Shown one piece after another: positions 45,749 to 55,526 of a stretch of 64,000 bases of DNA. This stretch comes from an uncultured Methylopila sp. (GTDB lineage: Bacteria > Pseudomonadota > Alphaproteobacteria > Rhizobiales > Methylopilaceae): positions 1-64,000 of the forward strand of contig CABHPB010000080.1 in assembly GCA_902168115.1 (NCBI GenBank), in the 5' to 3' direction. Each line of letters opens with the position of its first letter. Position 1 is the first letter of the stretch. Below the pieces are notes generated by a model that did no database searches, was not told the origin of the DNA, and saw only the letters and a program-made list of their open reading frames with translations. Position numbers and translations under genes: made by a program.

Positions 45749-48108
45749 CGACGGCTCTTCTTGCCCCGGCCCTTGTTGCCTTGGCCCTTGGCCTTGGCCG
45801 GACTTCTAGCCTCGAAGCCGGGGGATTTCGAGGCCGCCGCGCGTCGCATGCCGCGCTTGCCGCGACCGGCGGGACGGCCCGCGCGCCCTTCCGACAGCAT
45901 CTCGAACTTCAGCGCGCCCGCGACCGGGGCCGCGTCCACCAGCTTGACCTCGACATGGTCGCCGAGCCGGTAGGTCTCCCCGGTGCGCGTGCCGATCAGC
46001 GCGCGCTGGCCTTCGTCATGGGCGTAATAGTCGTCGCCGAGCGTCCCGATCGGGATGAAGCCGTCGGCCCCGGTCTCGTCGAGCTTCACGAACAGGCCCG
46101 AGCGCGTGACGCCCGCGATGCGCCCGAAGAAGGTCGCGCCGACGCGGTCGGCGAGGTGATGGGCGATCAGCCGGTCGGTCGTCTCGCGCTCGGCCACCAT
46201 CGCCCGGCGCTCGGAGGCGGAGATCCGCACGCCCACCTCAGCGAGCTGCTCGACGGTCGTCGTCGGCGACAGGCCGTCCGATCCGAGGTCGAGCGCGCGG
46301 ATCAGCCCGCGATGGACGATGAGGTCCGCATAGCGGCGGATCGGCGAGGTGAAGTGGGCGTATTTGCGCAGGTTCAGACCGAAATGGCCGTAGTTCTCCG
46401 GCGCGTATTCCGCCTGCGCCTGGGTGCGCAGCACGACCTCGTTGACGAGGCTGGCGCTGTCGGTGCCCTCGACGCGCGACAGGATCTTGTTGAAGTGCGA
46501 GGGCCTGAGGTTGCCCGACTTGGCGAGCTCGATGTCGAGCGTCTTCAGGAGCTCGCGCAGCGCCTCGAGCTTCTCCAGCGAAGGCGTGTCGTGCACCCGG
46601 TACACCAGCGGCGTGCGCTTGGCCTCGAGCGTCTCGGCGGCCGCGACGTTCGCCTGGATCATGAACTCCTCGATCAGCCGGTGGGCCTCCAGCCGCGGCG
46701 GCACGATCACGCGGTCGACCGTGCCCTCGGGGGTCAGGATGAGCTTGCGCTCCGGCAGGTCGAGGTCGAGCGGGCCACGCGCGTCGCGGGCCTTGGAGAG
46801 CGCCCGATAGGCCGCCCAGAGCGGCTTCAGCACAGGATCGAGCAGAGGCCCCGTCGCGTCGTCCGGCGCGCCGTCGATCGCTGCCTGCGCCTGGCTGTAG
46901 GAGAGCTTCGCCGCCGAGCGGATCATGACGCGGTGGAAGGTGTGGCGGAGCTTGCGGCCGTCCTTGTCGAAGACCATGCGGACCGCGAGCGAGGGGCGGT
47001 TCTCCTTCTCCCTCAGCGAGCAGAGGTCGTTGGAGATCCGCTCCGGCAGCATCGGGACGACGCGGTCGGGGAAATAGACGGAGTTGCCGCGGTCGAGCGC
47101 GTCGCGGTCGAGCGGAGAGCCGGGGCGGACATAGGCGGCGACGTCGGCGATCGCGACGATGACGACATGGCCGCCGGGATTGTCGGGACTCGCGTCGGGC
47201 TCGGCGAAGACGGCGTCGTCGTGGTCCTTGGCGTCGGCCGGATCGATCGTGACCAGCGGGACCTGCCGCCAGTCCTCGCGGCCCTTCATCGTCGCGGGTT
47301 TCGCCGCCTCCGCTTCCGCCAGCGCGTCGCGCGAAAAGGTGTGCGGGATGGCGTGGGCGTGGATGGCGATCAGGCTTACCGCCTTCTCGCTCTTCAGCGA
47401 TCCGAGTTTTTCGCGCACTCGTGCGGTTGGCAGGCCATAGTGCTTGCGGGACTTCAGCACCTCGACCGCGATGAGGTCGCCGTCTTTGGCCCCGTCCGAA
47501 TCGTCCTTCGTGATCGTCAGCTCGTGGCCGGCGTGGCGCTTGTCGACCGGCACGAGCCGGCCCGAACCGTCCGGCAGGCCCCGGAAGATCCCGAGCACGC
47601 GGGCGGACGGCTTCGACAGAACCTTGATGACGCGGCCCTGATGGGTCGGTCCGTCCGCCTCGACGTCGTCGAGCGGCTCGACGCGGATCAGGACCCGGTC
47701 GCCGACGCCTGGCGCGATTCCCGGCTTGCGGCCGCGCGAGGAGGTGACGACCAGGATGCGCGGGGAGGGGCCGTGCTCGTCCTCGTCCCAGTCGGCGGGC
47801 AAAGCGATCAGGTCGCCGTCGGCGTCGCGGCCGGAGACGTCCGCGAGCGTGACGTCCGGCAGGCGCCCGGCGCGGCCGAGCGTCTTGCCGCGGCGCTCCA
47901 CGACGCCCGCGTCCTCGAGGCCGTGCAGCATCCGCTTCAGCTCGACCCTGTCGCCGCCCTTCAGCTGGAACGCGCGCGCGATCTCGCGCTTGCCGGCTTT
48001 CCCGCCGGAGTTCTCGATGAAAGCGACGAGATCCTCGCGCGACGGAAGGCCGGGCTCGGTTTTCGCGGCGGCCTTGGCTTTGCGGTCGGATCGGCGGGCA
48101 GGGGACAA
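45745..48108 (-). CDS. rnr: Ribonuclease R
   Basis: The 787-residue 3'-5' exoribonuclease degrades structured RNA. It has an N-terminal helix-turn-helix region, cold-shock OB folds, the RNB catalytic domain (DAKDHDDAVFAEPDASPDN, with metal-binding aspartates, and ISNDLCSLREKENRPSLAVRM), and an S1 domain near residue 690. A basic Arg/Gly/Lys tail follows (GKRGMRRAAASKS, GKGRGKKSRR). The earliest possible start in frame is a TTG at 48108, a rare codon. No alternative is obvious within the next tens of codons. It lies 125 bases downstream of topA. Confidence 0.95.
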   Translation of the reverse strand: MSPARRSDRKAKAAAKTEPGLPSREDLVAFIENSGGKAGKREIARAFQLKGGDRVELKRMLHGLEDAGVVERRGKTLGRAGRLPDVTLADVSGRDADGDLIALPADWDEDEHGPSPRILVVTSSRGRKPGIAPGVGDRVLIRVEPLDDVEADGPTHQGRVIKVLSKPSARVLGIFRGLPDGSGRLVPVDKRHAGHELTITKDDSDGAKDGDLIAVEVLKSRKHYGLPTARVREKLGSLKSEKAVSLIAIHAHAIPHTFSRDALAEAEAAKPATMKGREDWRQVPLVTIDPADAKDHDDAVFAEPDASPDNPGGHVVIVAIADVAAYVRPGSPLDRDALDRGNSVYFPDRVVPMLPERISNDLCSLREKENRPSLAVRMVFDKDGRKLRHTFHRVMIRSAAKLSYSQAQAAIDGAPDDATGPLLDPVLKPLWAAYRALSKARDARGPLDLDLPERKLILTPEGTVDRVIVPPRLEAHRLIEEFMIQANVAAAETLEAKRTPLVYRVHDTPSLEKLEALRELLKTLDIELAKSGNLRPSHFNKILSRVEGTDSASLVNEVVLRTQAQAEYAPENYGHFGLNLRKYAHFTSPIRRYADLIVHRGLIRALDLGSDGLSPTTTVEQLAEVGVRISASERRAMVAERETTDRLIAHHLADRVGATFFGRIAGVTRSGLFVKLDETGADGFIPIGTLGDDYYAHDEGQRALIGTRTGETYRLGDHVEVKLVDAAPVAGALKFEMLSEGRAGRPAGRGKRGMRRAAASKSPGFEARSPAKAKGQGNKGRGKKSRR

Positions 48109-48233
48109 GAGCGGGCTTTCGGCGGATGGGATTCGCGCGAGCTTAGCGCCGCGAAGCCGCGGGCGCCTCAGGACAATGGGAGCGCAGCCCGCGATCGCAA
48201 GGGAGCCGCGAAGAGGCGCATCGCCGCCGGGCG

Positions 48234-50891
48234 TTACTCGGCGGCGCGCTTGACGGGCTTGGCGGCCGCCTGCTTTTTGACCGCGGGCTTCTTCGCAGGG
48301 GCCTTCTTGGCGGGGGCCTTCTTCGCCGTGGAAGCGGCCTTTCGGGCCGGCTTCCTGCCTCCGCCGCCCTGCGCGGCCTTGGCGTCGACGATCTTGACCG
48401 CCTCGTCCAGCGCCAGCGTTTCGGGATCGACGCCCTTCGGCAGCGTGGCGTTGACCTTGCCGTGCTTGACGTAGGGACCGTAGCGGCCGGCATGGACCGT
48501 CACCGGTCCGCCGTCGGGATGGTCTCCGATCGTCCGGCCGGCCGGCGCGCCGCCGCGACCGCCGCCGCGCTTGGCGAGCTTGTCGGCGATCACCGCCACG
48601 GCCCGGTTAAGGCCGACGGTGAACACCTCCTCGGCGCTCTCGAGGTTCGCGTAGACCTTGTCGTGGCTCACATAAGGGCCGTAGCGGCCAATATTGGCTT
48701 CGATCGGCTTGCCGGTTTCCGGATGCATGCCGACGAGCCGCGGCAGCTGAAGCAGCTTTAACGCCCCTTCGAGGTCGAGCTCGGTCGCCGACCAGCCCTT
48801 CGGGATGGTGGCGCGCTTGGGCTTTTCCTTCTCGACCGGCTCGCCGAGCTGGACATAGGCGCCGAAGCGCCCGTCGCGCAGCGTGACGTCGAGGCCGGTC
48901 TCGGGGTCCTTACCGAGGACCTTCACGCCGTCCGGCCCCGCCGCCGAGCCTTCCTCGCCGTTGAGCTCGGAGCCGAGCGGGCGCGTGTAGCGGCATTCCG
49001 GATAGTTCGAGCAGCCGACGAACGAGCCGAACTTGCCGAGCTTCAGCGACAGCTGGCCGTTCCCGCAGGTCGGGCAGACGCGCGGGTCGGAGCCGTCCGC
49101 CTTCGCCGGGAAGACATAGGGGCCCAGGATGTCGTTCAGCGCATCGAGGACCTGCGCGACGCGCAGCTCCTTGGTCGCGTCGACAGCGCCGGCGAATTCC
49201 TTCCAGAAGCGCCGGAGCACTTCCTTCCAGTCGAGCTCGTGGTTGGAGATCTTGTCGAGCTGCTCCTCGAGGCTCGCCGTGAAGTCGTACTCCACGTAGC
49301 GGTCGAAGAAGCTCTCGAGGAAGGCGGTGACGAGCCGGCCCTTGTCCTGCGGGACGAGGCGCTTCTTGTCGAGTTCGACGTACTCGCGGTCACGCAGCAC
49401 CCCGAGCGTCGCGGCGTAGGTGGACGGACGCCCGATGCCGAGCTCCTCCATGCGCTTGACCAGCGCCGCCTCGGAATAACGGGGCGGCGGCTCGGTGAAG
49501 TGCTGGGTCGAGGCGACCGGGCCGACGCGCTTCAGCGGATCGCCGGCCGACATGGCCGGCAGGCGGCCGTCCTCGTCGTCCCCCTCGTCGTCTCGCCCTT
49601 CCTGATAGAGCTTCAGGAAGCCGTCGAAGGTGATGACCGTTCCGGTCGCGCGCAGCTCGACCGGGCGGCTGGAGCCGGTCGCCGTGATGTCGACGGTGGT
49701 GCGTTCGACCTCGGCCGATTCCATCTGGCTCGCGACTGTGCGCTTCCAGATCAGCTCGTAGAGCCGCGCCTGATCGTCGTCGAGCCGGCGCGCCATCTCG
49801 CGCGGCGTGCGGCGCGGGTCGGTCGGGCGGATAGCCTCGTGGGCCTCCTGCGCATTCTTGGCCTTGACCGAATACTTGCGCGGGACGCCCGGCACATAGC
49901 GGGAGCCGTACTCGGAACCGATCAGCGAGCGGACGGCCGAGACCGCGCCCGGATCCATGTCGACGCCGTCGGTCCGCATATAGGTGATGAGGCCGGTGGT
50001 CTCGCCGCCGATGTCGATGCCCTCGTAGAGACGCTGGGCGATCTGCATGGTGCGGTTCGGCGCGAGGCCGAGCTTGCGCGAGGCCTCCTGCTGCAGCGTC
50101 GAGGTCGTGAAGGGCGGCTGCGGATGGCGACGCCCGGGCTTCGCCTCGACGTCCCGGACCTTGAGGTCCGAGGATTCGATCGCGCTCTTGACGGCGGTCG
50201 CCGTCGCCTCGTCGGGGATGTCGAGGCGGCCGATCTTCTTGCCGTCGACCATCGAGACCCGCGCCTCGAATTCGTCGCCCTTCGGCGTCGCGAGCTTGGC
50301 GACCAGCGACCAGTATTCGCGCGGGACGAACCGCTCGATCTCCATCTCGCGGTCGCAGACCAGCCGCAGCGCGACCGACTGCACGCGGCCGGCCGACCGC
50401 GCGCCGGGGAGCTTGCGCCACAGCACCGGTGAGAGCGTGAAGCCGACGAGGTAGTCCAGCGCGCGGCGGGCGAGATAGGCGTCGACCAGCGCGACGTCGA
50501 TCTCGCGCGGTTTCTTCATCGCGTCGAGAATCGACTGCTTGGTGATGGAGTTGAAGACGACGCGCTCGACCGGCTGGTCCTTCAGCGCCTTCTTCTGCCG
50601 CAGCACCTCGAGCACGTGCCACGAGATCGCCTCGCCTTCGCGATCAGGGTCGGTCGCGAGGATCAGCTTGTCGGCGCCCTTCACGGCGCGCGCGATCTCG
50701 TTCAGACGCTGGCTGGCCTTGCCGTCGACCTCCCACAGCATGTGGAAGTCCTGCTCGGGGTCGACGGAGCCGTCCTTCGCCGGAAGGTCGCGCACGTGGC
50801 CGTACGACGCGAGCACGTCGTAGCCGGCGCCAAGATACTTGCTGATCGTCTTCGCCTTGGCGGGCGATTCGACGATGACGAGGCTTTGCAT
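48234..50891 (-). CDS. topA: DNA topoisomerase I
   Basis: The 885-residue type IA enzyme relaxes negative supercoils. It starts at the ATG 50891-50889 (MQSLVIVESPAKAKTISKYL, the Toprim entry). The catalytic tyrosine is in TTGLITYMRTDGVDMDPGA. One zinc finger is visible (CPTCGNGQLSLKLGKFGS followed by GCSNYPEC). The C-terminus has repeated GRYGPYVSHD/GRYGPYVKHG motifs and ends in a Lys-Ala-Pro tail (KKAPAKKAPAKKPAVKKQ), typical of alphaproteobacteria. The open frame extends 53 codons further upstream without similarity. It is followed by rnr. Confidence 0.97.
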   Translation of the reverse strand: MQSLVIVESPAKAKTISKYLGAGYDVLASYGHVRDLPAKDGSVDPEQDFHMLWEVDGKASQRLNEIARAVKGADKLILATDPDREGEAISWHVLEVLRQKKALKDQPVERVVFNSITKQSILDAMKKPREIDVALVDAYLARRALDYLVGFTLSPVLWRKLPGARSAGRVQSVALRLVCDREMEIERFVPREYWSLVAKLATPKGDEFEARVSMVDGKKIGRLDIPDEATATAVKSAIESSDLKVRDVEAKPGRRHPQPPFTTSTLQQEASRKLGLAPNRTMQIAQRLYEGIDIGGETTGLITYMRTDGVDMDPGAVSAVRSLIGSEYGSRYVPGVPRKYSVKAKNAQEAHEAIRPTDPRRTPREMARRLDDDQARLYELIWKRTVASQMESAEVERTTVDITATGSSRPVELRATGTVITFDGFLKLYQEGRDDEGDDEDGRLPAMSAGDPLKRVGPVASTQHFTEPPPRYSEAALVKRMEELGIGRPSTYAATLGVLRDREYVELDKKRLVPQDKGRLVTAFLESFFDRYVEYDFTASLEEQLDKISNHELDWKEVLRRFWKEFAGAVDATKELRVAQVLDALNDILGPYVFPAKADGSDPRVCPTCGNGQLSLKLGKFGSFVGCSNYPECRYTRPLGSELNGEEGSAAGPDGVKVLGKDPETGLDVTLRDGRFGAYVQLGEPVEKEKPKRATIPKGWSATELDLEGALKLLQLPRLVGMHPETGKPIEANIGRYGPYVSHDKVYANLESAEEVFTVGLNRAVAVIADKLAKRGGGRGGAPAGRTIGDHPDGGPVTVHAGRYGPYVKHGKVNATLPKGVDPETLALDEAVKIVDAKAAQGGGGRKPARKAASTAKKAPAKKAPAKKPAVKKQAAAKPVKRAAE

Positions 50892-51013
50892 TCGATGAGG
50901 GCCCTTCGCCTGCCGGTCCCGGTCGGCGGCGCGGCGGAACATGGGAGAGCGGCATTCGGCTGTCAAATGCCTTGCCCGCCCGTCGTGTTCGGCGGCCGTC
51001 CGGACCGGAAAGG

Positions 51014-51035
51014 TTGCATCTTGAGACAAATGCAA
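51014..51035. promoter_or_regulatory. Possible operator in the topA divergent region
   Basis: TTGCAT and ATGCAA are inverted with ten bases between them. This is near an imperfect direct repeat, TGCATCTTGAG/TGCAATCTTAAG, in the 186-base divergent region between topA and the small ORF. It could bind a regulator. The match is short and may be chance. Confidence 0.3.
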
Positions 51036-51077
51036 TCTTAAGTTACGCAAAGGGCTGGCGACAACCGGGAGGATGCG

Positions 51078-51308
51078 GTGGACGGGCGCCGACGGACGCA
51101 GCGGAATCCCTCAGGCGCAGGCGGGACGGATCGCAGCGAGGTCGCGAACTATGTCGCGAGCCTTGCGGCCGACCTCAGCGAGATGTCGCGCCGGCAGGGG
51201 CTCTCGACGCTGGCCTATCTGCTCGACATGGCGCGGCTCGAGGCCGAGGGCGCCGCGCGCGCGGCTCCGGCCGACAGCCCGTCAGCCACAGGCGTCGACG
51301 CTCTTTAG
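51078..51308 (+). CDS. Small conserved-type hypothetical protein
   Basis: The 76-residue protein begins at GTG and has a helical core VANYVASLAADLSEMSRRQG, then LSTLAYLLDMARLEAEGAAR. This core resembles small proteins encoded near topA in other Rhizobiales (recalled, not searched). No signal peptide or membrane segment. Its 3' end overlaps the convergent dprA 3' end by 27 bases. Function unknown. Confidence 0.65.
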   Translation: MDGRRRTQRNPSGAGGTDRSEVANYVASLAADLSEMSRRQGLSTLAYLLDMARLEAEGAARAAPADSPSATGVDAL

Positions 51309-52409
51309 GCAGACCGCGCCGTTCGCCCTGCGCTCCAGCCGGCCCGCGAGTTCGAGCTCTAGCAGGACGACGAGAACCGTGCGGGAATCGCAGCCCGACT
51401 GCCTGACGATCTCGTCGATCGCCGCGGGCGACGGGCCGAGCAGCTCCAGCACGCGCCCACGTTCGTCCTCGGCCGGGTCCGCGGCGACGAATCCCGCCGA
51501 CTCCGCCTGCGCGAGGCTGATCGGCGGCGGGGAGGGCGGTCCGCGGTCGATCAGCGGCGCCAGCGCCTCGATGACGTGATCGGAGCGGGTGATCAGCGTC
51601 GCGCCCTCGCGCAGCAGTCCGTTCGAGCCCTCGCAGCGCGGGTCGAGCGGCGAACCGGGCGCGGCCATCACCTCGCGCCCGATTTCCGTCGCTAGGTGGG
51701 CGGTGATCAACGAGCCGGACCGCACCGCGGCCTCCACGACCACCACGCCGAGCGACATGCCCGCGATGATGCGGTTGCGCCTCGGAAAGTCCCGCCCCCG
51801 GGGCTGCCAGCCCATCGGCATCTCCGAGACCAGCGCGCCGTCGCCGACGATGCGGCTCGCGAGATCGGCGTGCTCTGGTGGATAGACGCAGTCGAGGCCG
51901 CCGGCGAAGACCGCGACCGTTCCGGACTCGATCGAGGCGGCGTGGGCGGCGGCGTCGACGCCGCGCGCGAGGCCCGAGACGATCAGCCAGCCGACGCCGC
52001 CGAGTTCGCTCGCGAGCCGCGTCGCGAAGCTGCGGCCGGCCGAGGAGGCGTTGCGCGCGCCGACGATCGCGACGGCGGGTCGATGAAAGACGGAGAGGTC
52101 GCCTGCGACCGCGATCAGCGGCGGCGCGCCGTCCGCCGCCGCAAGCGCCGCCGGATAGCCCTGCTCGCCGAGCGCGACGAAACGGACGCCCCGGCGCTCG
52201 GCCTCCGCGAGTTCGTCCTCGGCCTCGGCGCGCGAGCAGACGCGCACGCGCCTGCCGCCGCGTCTTGCCAGTTCAGGCAGCGCCTCGATCGCTGCGGCCG
52301 CCCCCCCGAAATGATTGACGAGGCTGCGGAAGGTGTGGGGGCCGACGTTTTCGGAACGGATGAGGCGGAGCCAGGCGAGGCGCTGTTCGGAAGACAGGCC
52401 GCCGGGCAT
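51282..52409 (-). CDS. dprA: DNA-processing protein DprA
   Basis: The 375-residue protein loads RecA on incoming single-stranded DNA during transformation. It has an N-terminal helical (SAM-like) region (QRLAWLRLIRSENVGPHTFR) and the Rossmann-like DprA domain (VAIVGARNASSAGRSFATRL, SGLARGVDAAAHAASIESG, FPRRNRIIAGMS). A C-terminal winged-helix DML1-type domain follows (VLELLGPSPAAIDEIVRQSG). It follows plsY by six bases. dprA is widely kept even in bacteria not known to be competent. Confidence 0.95.
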   Translation of the reverse strand: MPGGLSSEQRLAWLRLIRSENVGPHTFRSLVNHFGGAAAAIEALPELARRGGRRVRVCSRAEAEDELAEAERRGVRFVALGEQGYPAALAAADGAPPLIAVAGDLSVFHRPAVAIVGARNASSAGRSFATRLASELGGVGWLIVSGLARGVDAAAHAASIESGTVAVFAGGLDCVYPPEHADLASRIVGDGALVSEMPMGWQPRGRDFPRRNRIIAGMSLGVVVVEAAVRSGSLITAHLATEIGREVMAAPGSPLDPRCEGSNGLLREGATLITRSDHVIEALAPLIDRGPPSPPPISLAQAESAGFVAADPAEDERGRVLELLGPSPAAIDEIVRQSGCDSRTVLVVLLELELAGRLERRANGAVCLKSVDACG

Positions 52410-52415
52410 CGGCGG

Positions 52416-53051
52416 TCAGCCTTCGACGCCGGAGGCGGGGCCGGCCGCAGATTTCTGCCCGATCCGGCTTTCCTTGCCGGCGAGCAGGCGGCCGATGTTC
52501 TCGTGATGGAGCAGCCAGAGCGCCGCGGACAGCCCGGCGAAGACGAGGGCCGCGGGAGCCGCCTGATAGAGCGCCGCGAGCAGGATCGGCGCGGCGAGGC
52601 TCGCGGCGAGCGCCGAGGCGGACGAGTAGCGCGTGATTGCGGCGACGCCGATCCAGATCGCCGCGAAGGCGAGCGCCACTGGCCAGAACACGCCGATCAG
52701 CGCGCCGAGATAGGTCGCGACGCCCTTGCCGCCCTTGAAGCGCAGCCAGACGGGAAACACGTGCCCGAAGAACGCGGCGGCGCCGGCGATCAATCCCGCC
52801 GCCTCGCCCCAGAAGTGGCGCGCGACCAGCACGGCGACCGTCGCCTTCAGCATGTCGCCGATGAGCGTCGCGGCGGCGAGCTCCTTGCGGCCGGTGCGCA
52901 GCACGTTGGTGGTGCCGATGTTGCCCGAGCCGATCTTGCGCAGGTCGCCCGCGCCGGCGAGGCGCGTGACGATCACCCCGAAAGGGATCGAGCCGAGCAG
53001 GTAACCGAGGGCGGCAGCTGCAAGAAGGGCGACAAGCTGGGCGGTCGGCAT
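52416..53051 (-). CDS. plsY: Glycerol-3-phosphate acyltransferase PlsY
   Basis: The 211-residue membrane enzyme uses PlsX-made acyl phosphate to acylate glycerol-3-phosphate. Motifs are [50 protein letters not shown] and [13 protein letters not shown], with about six membrane helices. The ATG at 53051 is preferred over an open frame 21 codons longer. It lies between the dihydroorotase-like gene and dprA on one strand. The partner gene plsX is at 21255-22319. Confidence 0.96.
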   Translation of the reverse strand: MPTAQLVALLAAAALGYLLGSIPFGVIVTRLAGAGDLRKIGSGNIGTTNVLRTGRKELAAATLIGDMLKATVAVLVARHFWGEAAGLIAGAAAFFGHVFPVWLRFKGGKGVATYLGALIGVFWPVALAFAAIWIGVAAITRYSSASALAASLAAPILLAALYQAAPAALVFAGLSAALWLLHHENIGRLLAGKESRIGQKSAAGPASGVEG

Positions 53052-53082
53052 AGGTCGAGTCGTCCCGTCGCGCGGAATAGGC

Positions 53083-54387
53083 TCAAGGGTAGGCGTAAGC
53101 CGTGCGGCCCGCAACGACCGTGCGGAGCACCCGGCCCTGCAGGCGCGCCTGGTCGAACGGCGTGTTCTTCGACTTCGACTTCAGCTTCGCCGCGTCGAGC
53201 ACCCAGGGCGCGTCCGGATCGAACAGGATGAGGTCGGCGGGCGAACCCGGCTCGAGCGTCCCGCCCGGAAGGCCGAGCAGCCGGGCCGGCCGGGTCGACA
53301 TGGCGCCGAGCAGGGTCGCGAGCGGGACCTCGCCGGAATGAACCAGCCTCAAGCCTGCCGCGAGCATCGTCTCCAGCCCGATGGCGCCGTCATCGGCTTC
53401 GGCGAAGGGCCGGCGCTTGGTCTCGACGTCCTGAGGGTCGTGCGCCGAGCAGACCACGTCGATCAGCCCGTCGGCCAGAGCCTGCACGAGCGCCAGCCGA
53501 TCATCCTCGTGGCGCAGGGGCGGCGCGAGCTTGAAGAAGGTGCGGTACTCGCCGACGTCGTTCTCGTTGAGCGTCAGATGCGCGATCGAAGCGCCGCAGG
53601 TGACCGCCGTCCCGGCCGCCTTCGCGCGGGCGACGACCTCGAGGCTCGGCGCGCAGGTGACGAGGTTCGCGTGGTAGCGGCAGCCGGTCAGCGCGGCGAG
53701 GCGCACGTCGCGCTCAAGCACAAGGGTCTCGGCGGCGGGCGGCCGGCCGGGCAGGCCGAGGCGCGAGGCGAACTCGCCCTCGTTCATGGCGCCGCCCGAG
53801 GCGAGCTCGGCGTCTTCGGTGTGGCAACAGACCAGCGCGCCGAAGTCGCGGGCGTAGGTCATGATCCGCCGCATCACGCGGGCGCTCGCCACCGAATGCG
53901 GCCCGTCCGAGAAGGCGACCGCGCCCGCGTCGAGCAGCAGGCCCATCTCGGTCATCTCGCCGCCGGCGACGCCCTTGGTCAGCGCCGCCATCGGATGGAC
54001 ATGGACGCTCGCCGTGTCGCGCGCCCGGCGCTTCAGGTAGTCGACGATCTCGGGCGCATCGACCGGCGGGGTCGTGTCGGGGCGGGTGACGATGGTCGTC
54101 ACGCCGCCGGCCGCCGCCGCGAGGCTCGCGGTCTCGATCGTCTCGCGATGCTCCGCGCCGGGCTCGCCGACGAAGGCGCCCATGTCGACCAGGCCCGGCG
54201 CGAGCACGGCGCCGCGGCACTCGACGACGTCCGCGCGCGTCGCGGGCGGGACCTTCGGGCCGACCTCGGCGATGACGCCGCCGTCGACCAGCAGCGAGCC
54301 GATCTCGTCGCGGCCCGTCGCCGGGCAGATGAGGCGCGCGTTGGCGAAGTAGGTCGGCCGCGGCTCGGAGGGCTGGAACTCACGCAT
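53083..54387 (-). CDS. pyrX: Dihydroorotase-like protein, probably PyrX-type (metal ligands missing)
   Basis: The 434-residue amidohydrolase-superfamily protein is clearly homologous to class I dihydroorotase: [21 protein letters not shown], then [42 protein letters not shown] and [10 protein letters not shown]. The expected DxHxH metal site, however, reads DMGAF, with Gly70 and Phe72 in place of both histidines. The later TDHAPH motif is SAHDPQD. This is the pattern of non-catalytic PyrX (PyrC') subunits that support aspartate transcarbamoylase. It starts eight bases inside the end of pyrB. A true pyrC should lie elsewhere. Confidence 0.85.
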   Translation of the reverse strand: MREFQPSEPRPTYFANARLICPATGRDEIGSLLVDGGVIAEVGPKVPPATRADVVECRGAVLAPGLVDMGAFVGEPGAEHRETIETASLAAAAGGVTTIVTRPDTTPPVDAPEIVDYLKRRARDTASVHVHPMAALTKGVAGGEMTEMGLLLDAGAVAFSDGPHSVASARVMRRIMTYARDFGALVCCHTEDAELASGGAMNEGEFASRLGLPGRPPAAETLVLERDVRLAALTGCRYHANLVTCAPSLEVVARAKAAGTAVTCGASIAHLTLNENDVGEYRTFFKLAPPLRHEDDRLALVQALADGLIDVVCSAHDPQDVETKRRPFAEADDGAIGLETMLAAGLRLVHSGEVPLATLLGAMSTRPARLLGLPGGTLEPGSPADLILFDPDAPWVLDAAKLKSKSKNTPFDQARLQGRVLRTVVAGRTAYAYP

Positions 54388-55333
54388 TGGGCAGGTGCCT
54401 GGCGAGCGCTTCGAGGACGGCCATGCGCACGGCGACGCCCATCTCGACCTGGTCGCGGATCAGCGAGCGCGGGCCGTCTGCGACTTCCGAGGCGATCTCG
54501 ACGCCGCGGTTCATGGGACCTGGATGCATCACGACGGCGTCGGGCTTGGCGTAGGCGAGCTTCGCCGCGTCGAGGCCGAAGCGCGCAAAATACTCCTTCA
54601 CCGACGGCACGAAGGAGCCGTTCATCCGCTCGAGCTGCAGGCGCAGCATCATGACGACGTCGACGCCCTCGAGCCCGGCCTTCATGTCCCGGTAGGCTGT
54701 GACGCCAAGACGCTCGACGCCCGCGGGAAGGAGGGTCGAGGGCGCGACGACCCTGACCTCGGCGCCGAGCGCGTTGAGCAGGATGATGTTGGAGCGCGCC
54801 ACGCGGCTGTGGAGCACGTCGCCGCAGATCGCGACCTTCAGGCCCTCGATCCGGCCCTTGGCGCGGCGGATCGTCAGCGCATCGAGCAGCGCCTGCGTCG
54901 GGTGCTCGTGCGCGCCGTCGCCAGCGTTCACCACCGAGCAGTCGACCTTCTGGGCGAGCAGCGCCACGGCGCCCGCCGCGTGATGACGCACGACGATGAT
55001 GTCCGGGCGCATCGCGTTCAGCGTCGCCGCCGTGTCGAGCACCGTCTCGCCCTTCTTGAGCGAGGAGGAGGCGACCGACATGTTCATCACGTCGGCGCCG
55101 AGGCGCTTGCCGGCGATCTCGAAGGACGACTGGGTCCGGGTCGAGGCCTCGAAGAACAGGTTGATCTGGGTGCGGCCGCGCAGCGAGGCGCGCTTCTTCT
55201 CGACCTGCCGCGACAGGGCGACGTCCTGCTCGGCGGCCGCGAGCAGCCCCTCGATGTCGGACGGGGACAGTCCCGCGATCCCGAGCAGGTGCCGGTGCGG
55301 GAACGCGAACGGGTGGTCCGGTTCGGGGCTCAT
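54380..55333 (-). CDS. pyrB: Aspartate carbamoyltransferase catalytic subunit
   Basis: The 317-residue enzyme makes carbamoyl aspartate in pyrimidine synthesis. The carbamoyl phosphate motif is [20 protein letters not shown]. Others are [26 protein letters not shown] and [14 protein letters not shown]. The ATG at 55333 (MSPEPDHPF) gives a normal PyrB length; the frame is open 109 codons further upstream without similarity. No pyrI is present, consistent with a PyrB-PyrX type complex. It heads pyrB-pyrX-plsY-dprA. Confidence 0.95.
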   Translation of the reverse strand: MSPEPDHPFAFPHRHLLGIAGLSPSDIEGLLAAAEQDVALSRQVEKKRASLRGRTQINLFFEASTRTQSSFEIAGKRLGADVMNMSVASSSLKKGETVLDTAATLNAMRPDIIVVRHHAAGAVALLAQKVDCSVVNAGDGAHEHPTQALLDALTIRRAKGRIEGLKVAICGDVLHSRVARSNIILLNALGAEVRVVAPSTLLPAGVERLGVTAYRDMKAGLEGVDVVMMLRLQLERMNGSFVPSVKEYFARFGLDAAKLAYAKPDAVVMHPGPMNRGVEIASEVADGPRSLIRDQVEMGVAVRMAVLEALARHLPNA

Positions 55334-55526
55334 CAAGGCCGCTCTCTTAAGGCCCAGCGCGCGGCTTCCGCAAGTCCGCCATGGGGTTGTCCACTTTGCG
55401 CGCGACCTTATCTCCCTTGAGGGACGAAGATCCGGCTTCGGCGGCCGAAAACCGCAGGGTCGGGTCCCGTGCGACGTGAAAATCGTCGCGTGTGGTGGGG
55501 CGCACCGCTCGCCAGGAGGCATCAAC

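Noticed and set aside
48234-48360. Lys-Ala-Pro tandem repeat at the C-terminus of TopA as something unusual
   Set aside because: Basic KAPAKK tails are common on alphaproteobacterial topoisomerase I and probably bind DNA; not remarkable.
45781-48474. Open frame of 897 codons on the plus strand opposite rnr
   Set aside because: Shadow of rnr and the end of topA; both minus-strand genes carry complete catalytic motifs.
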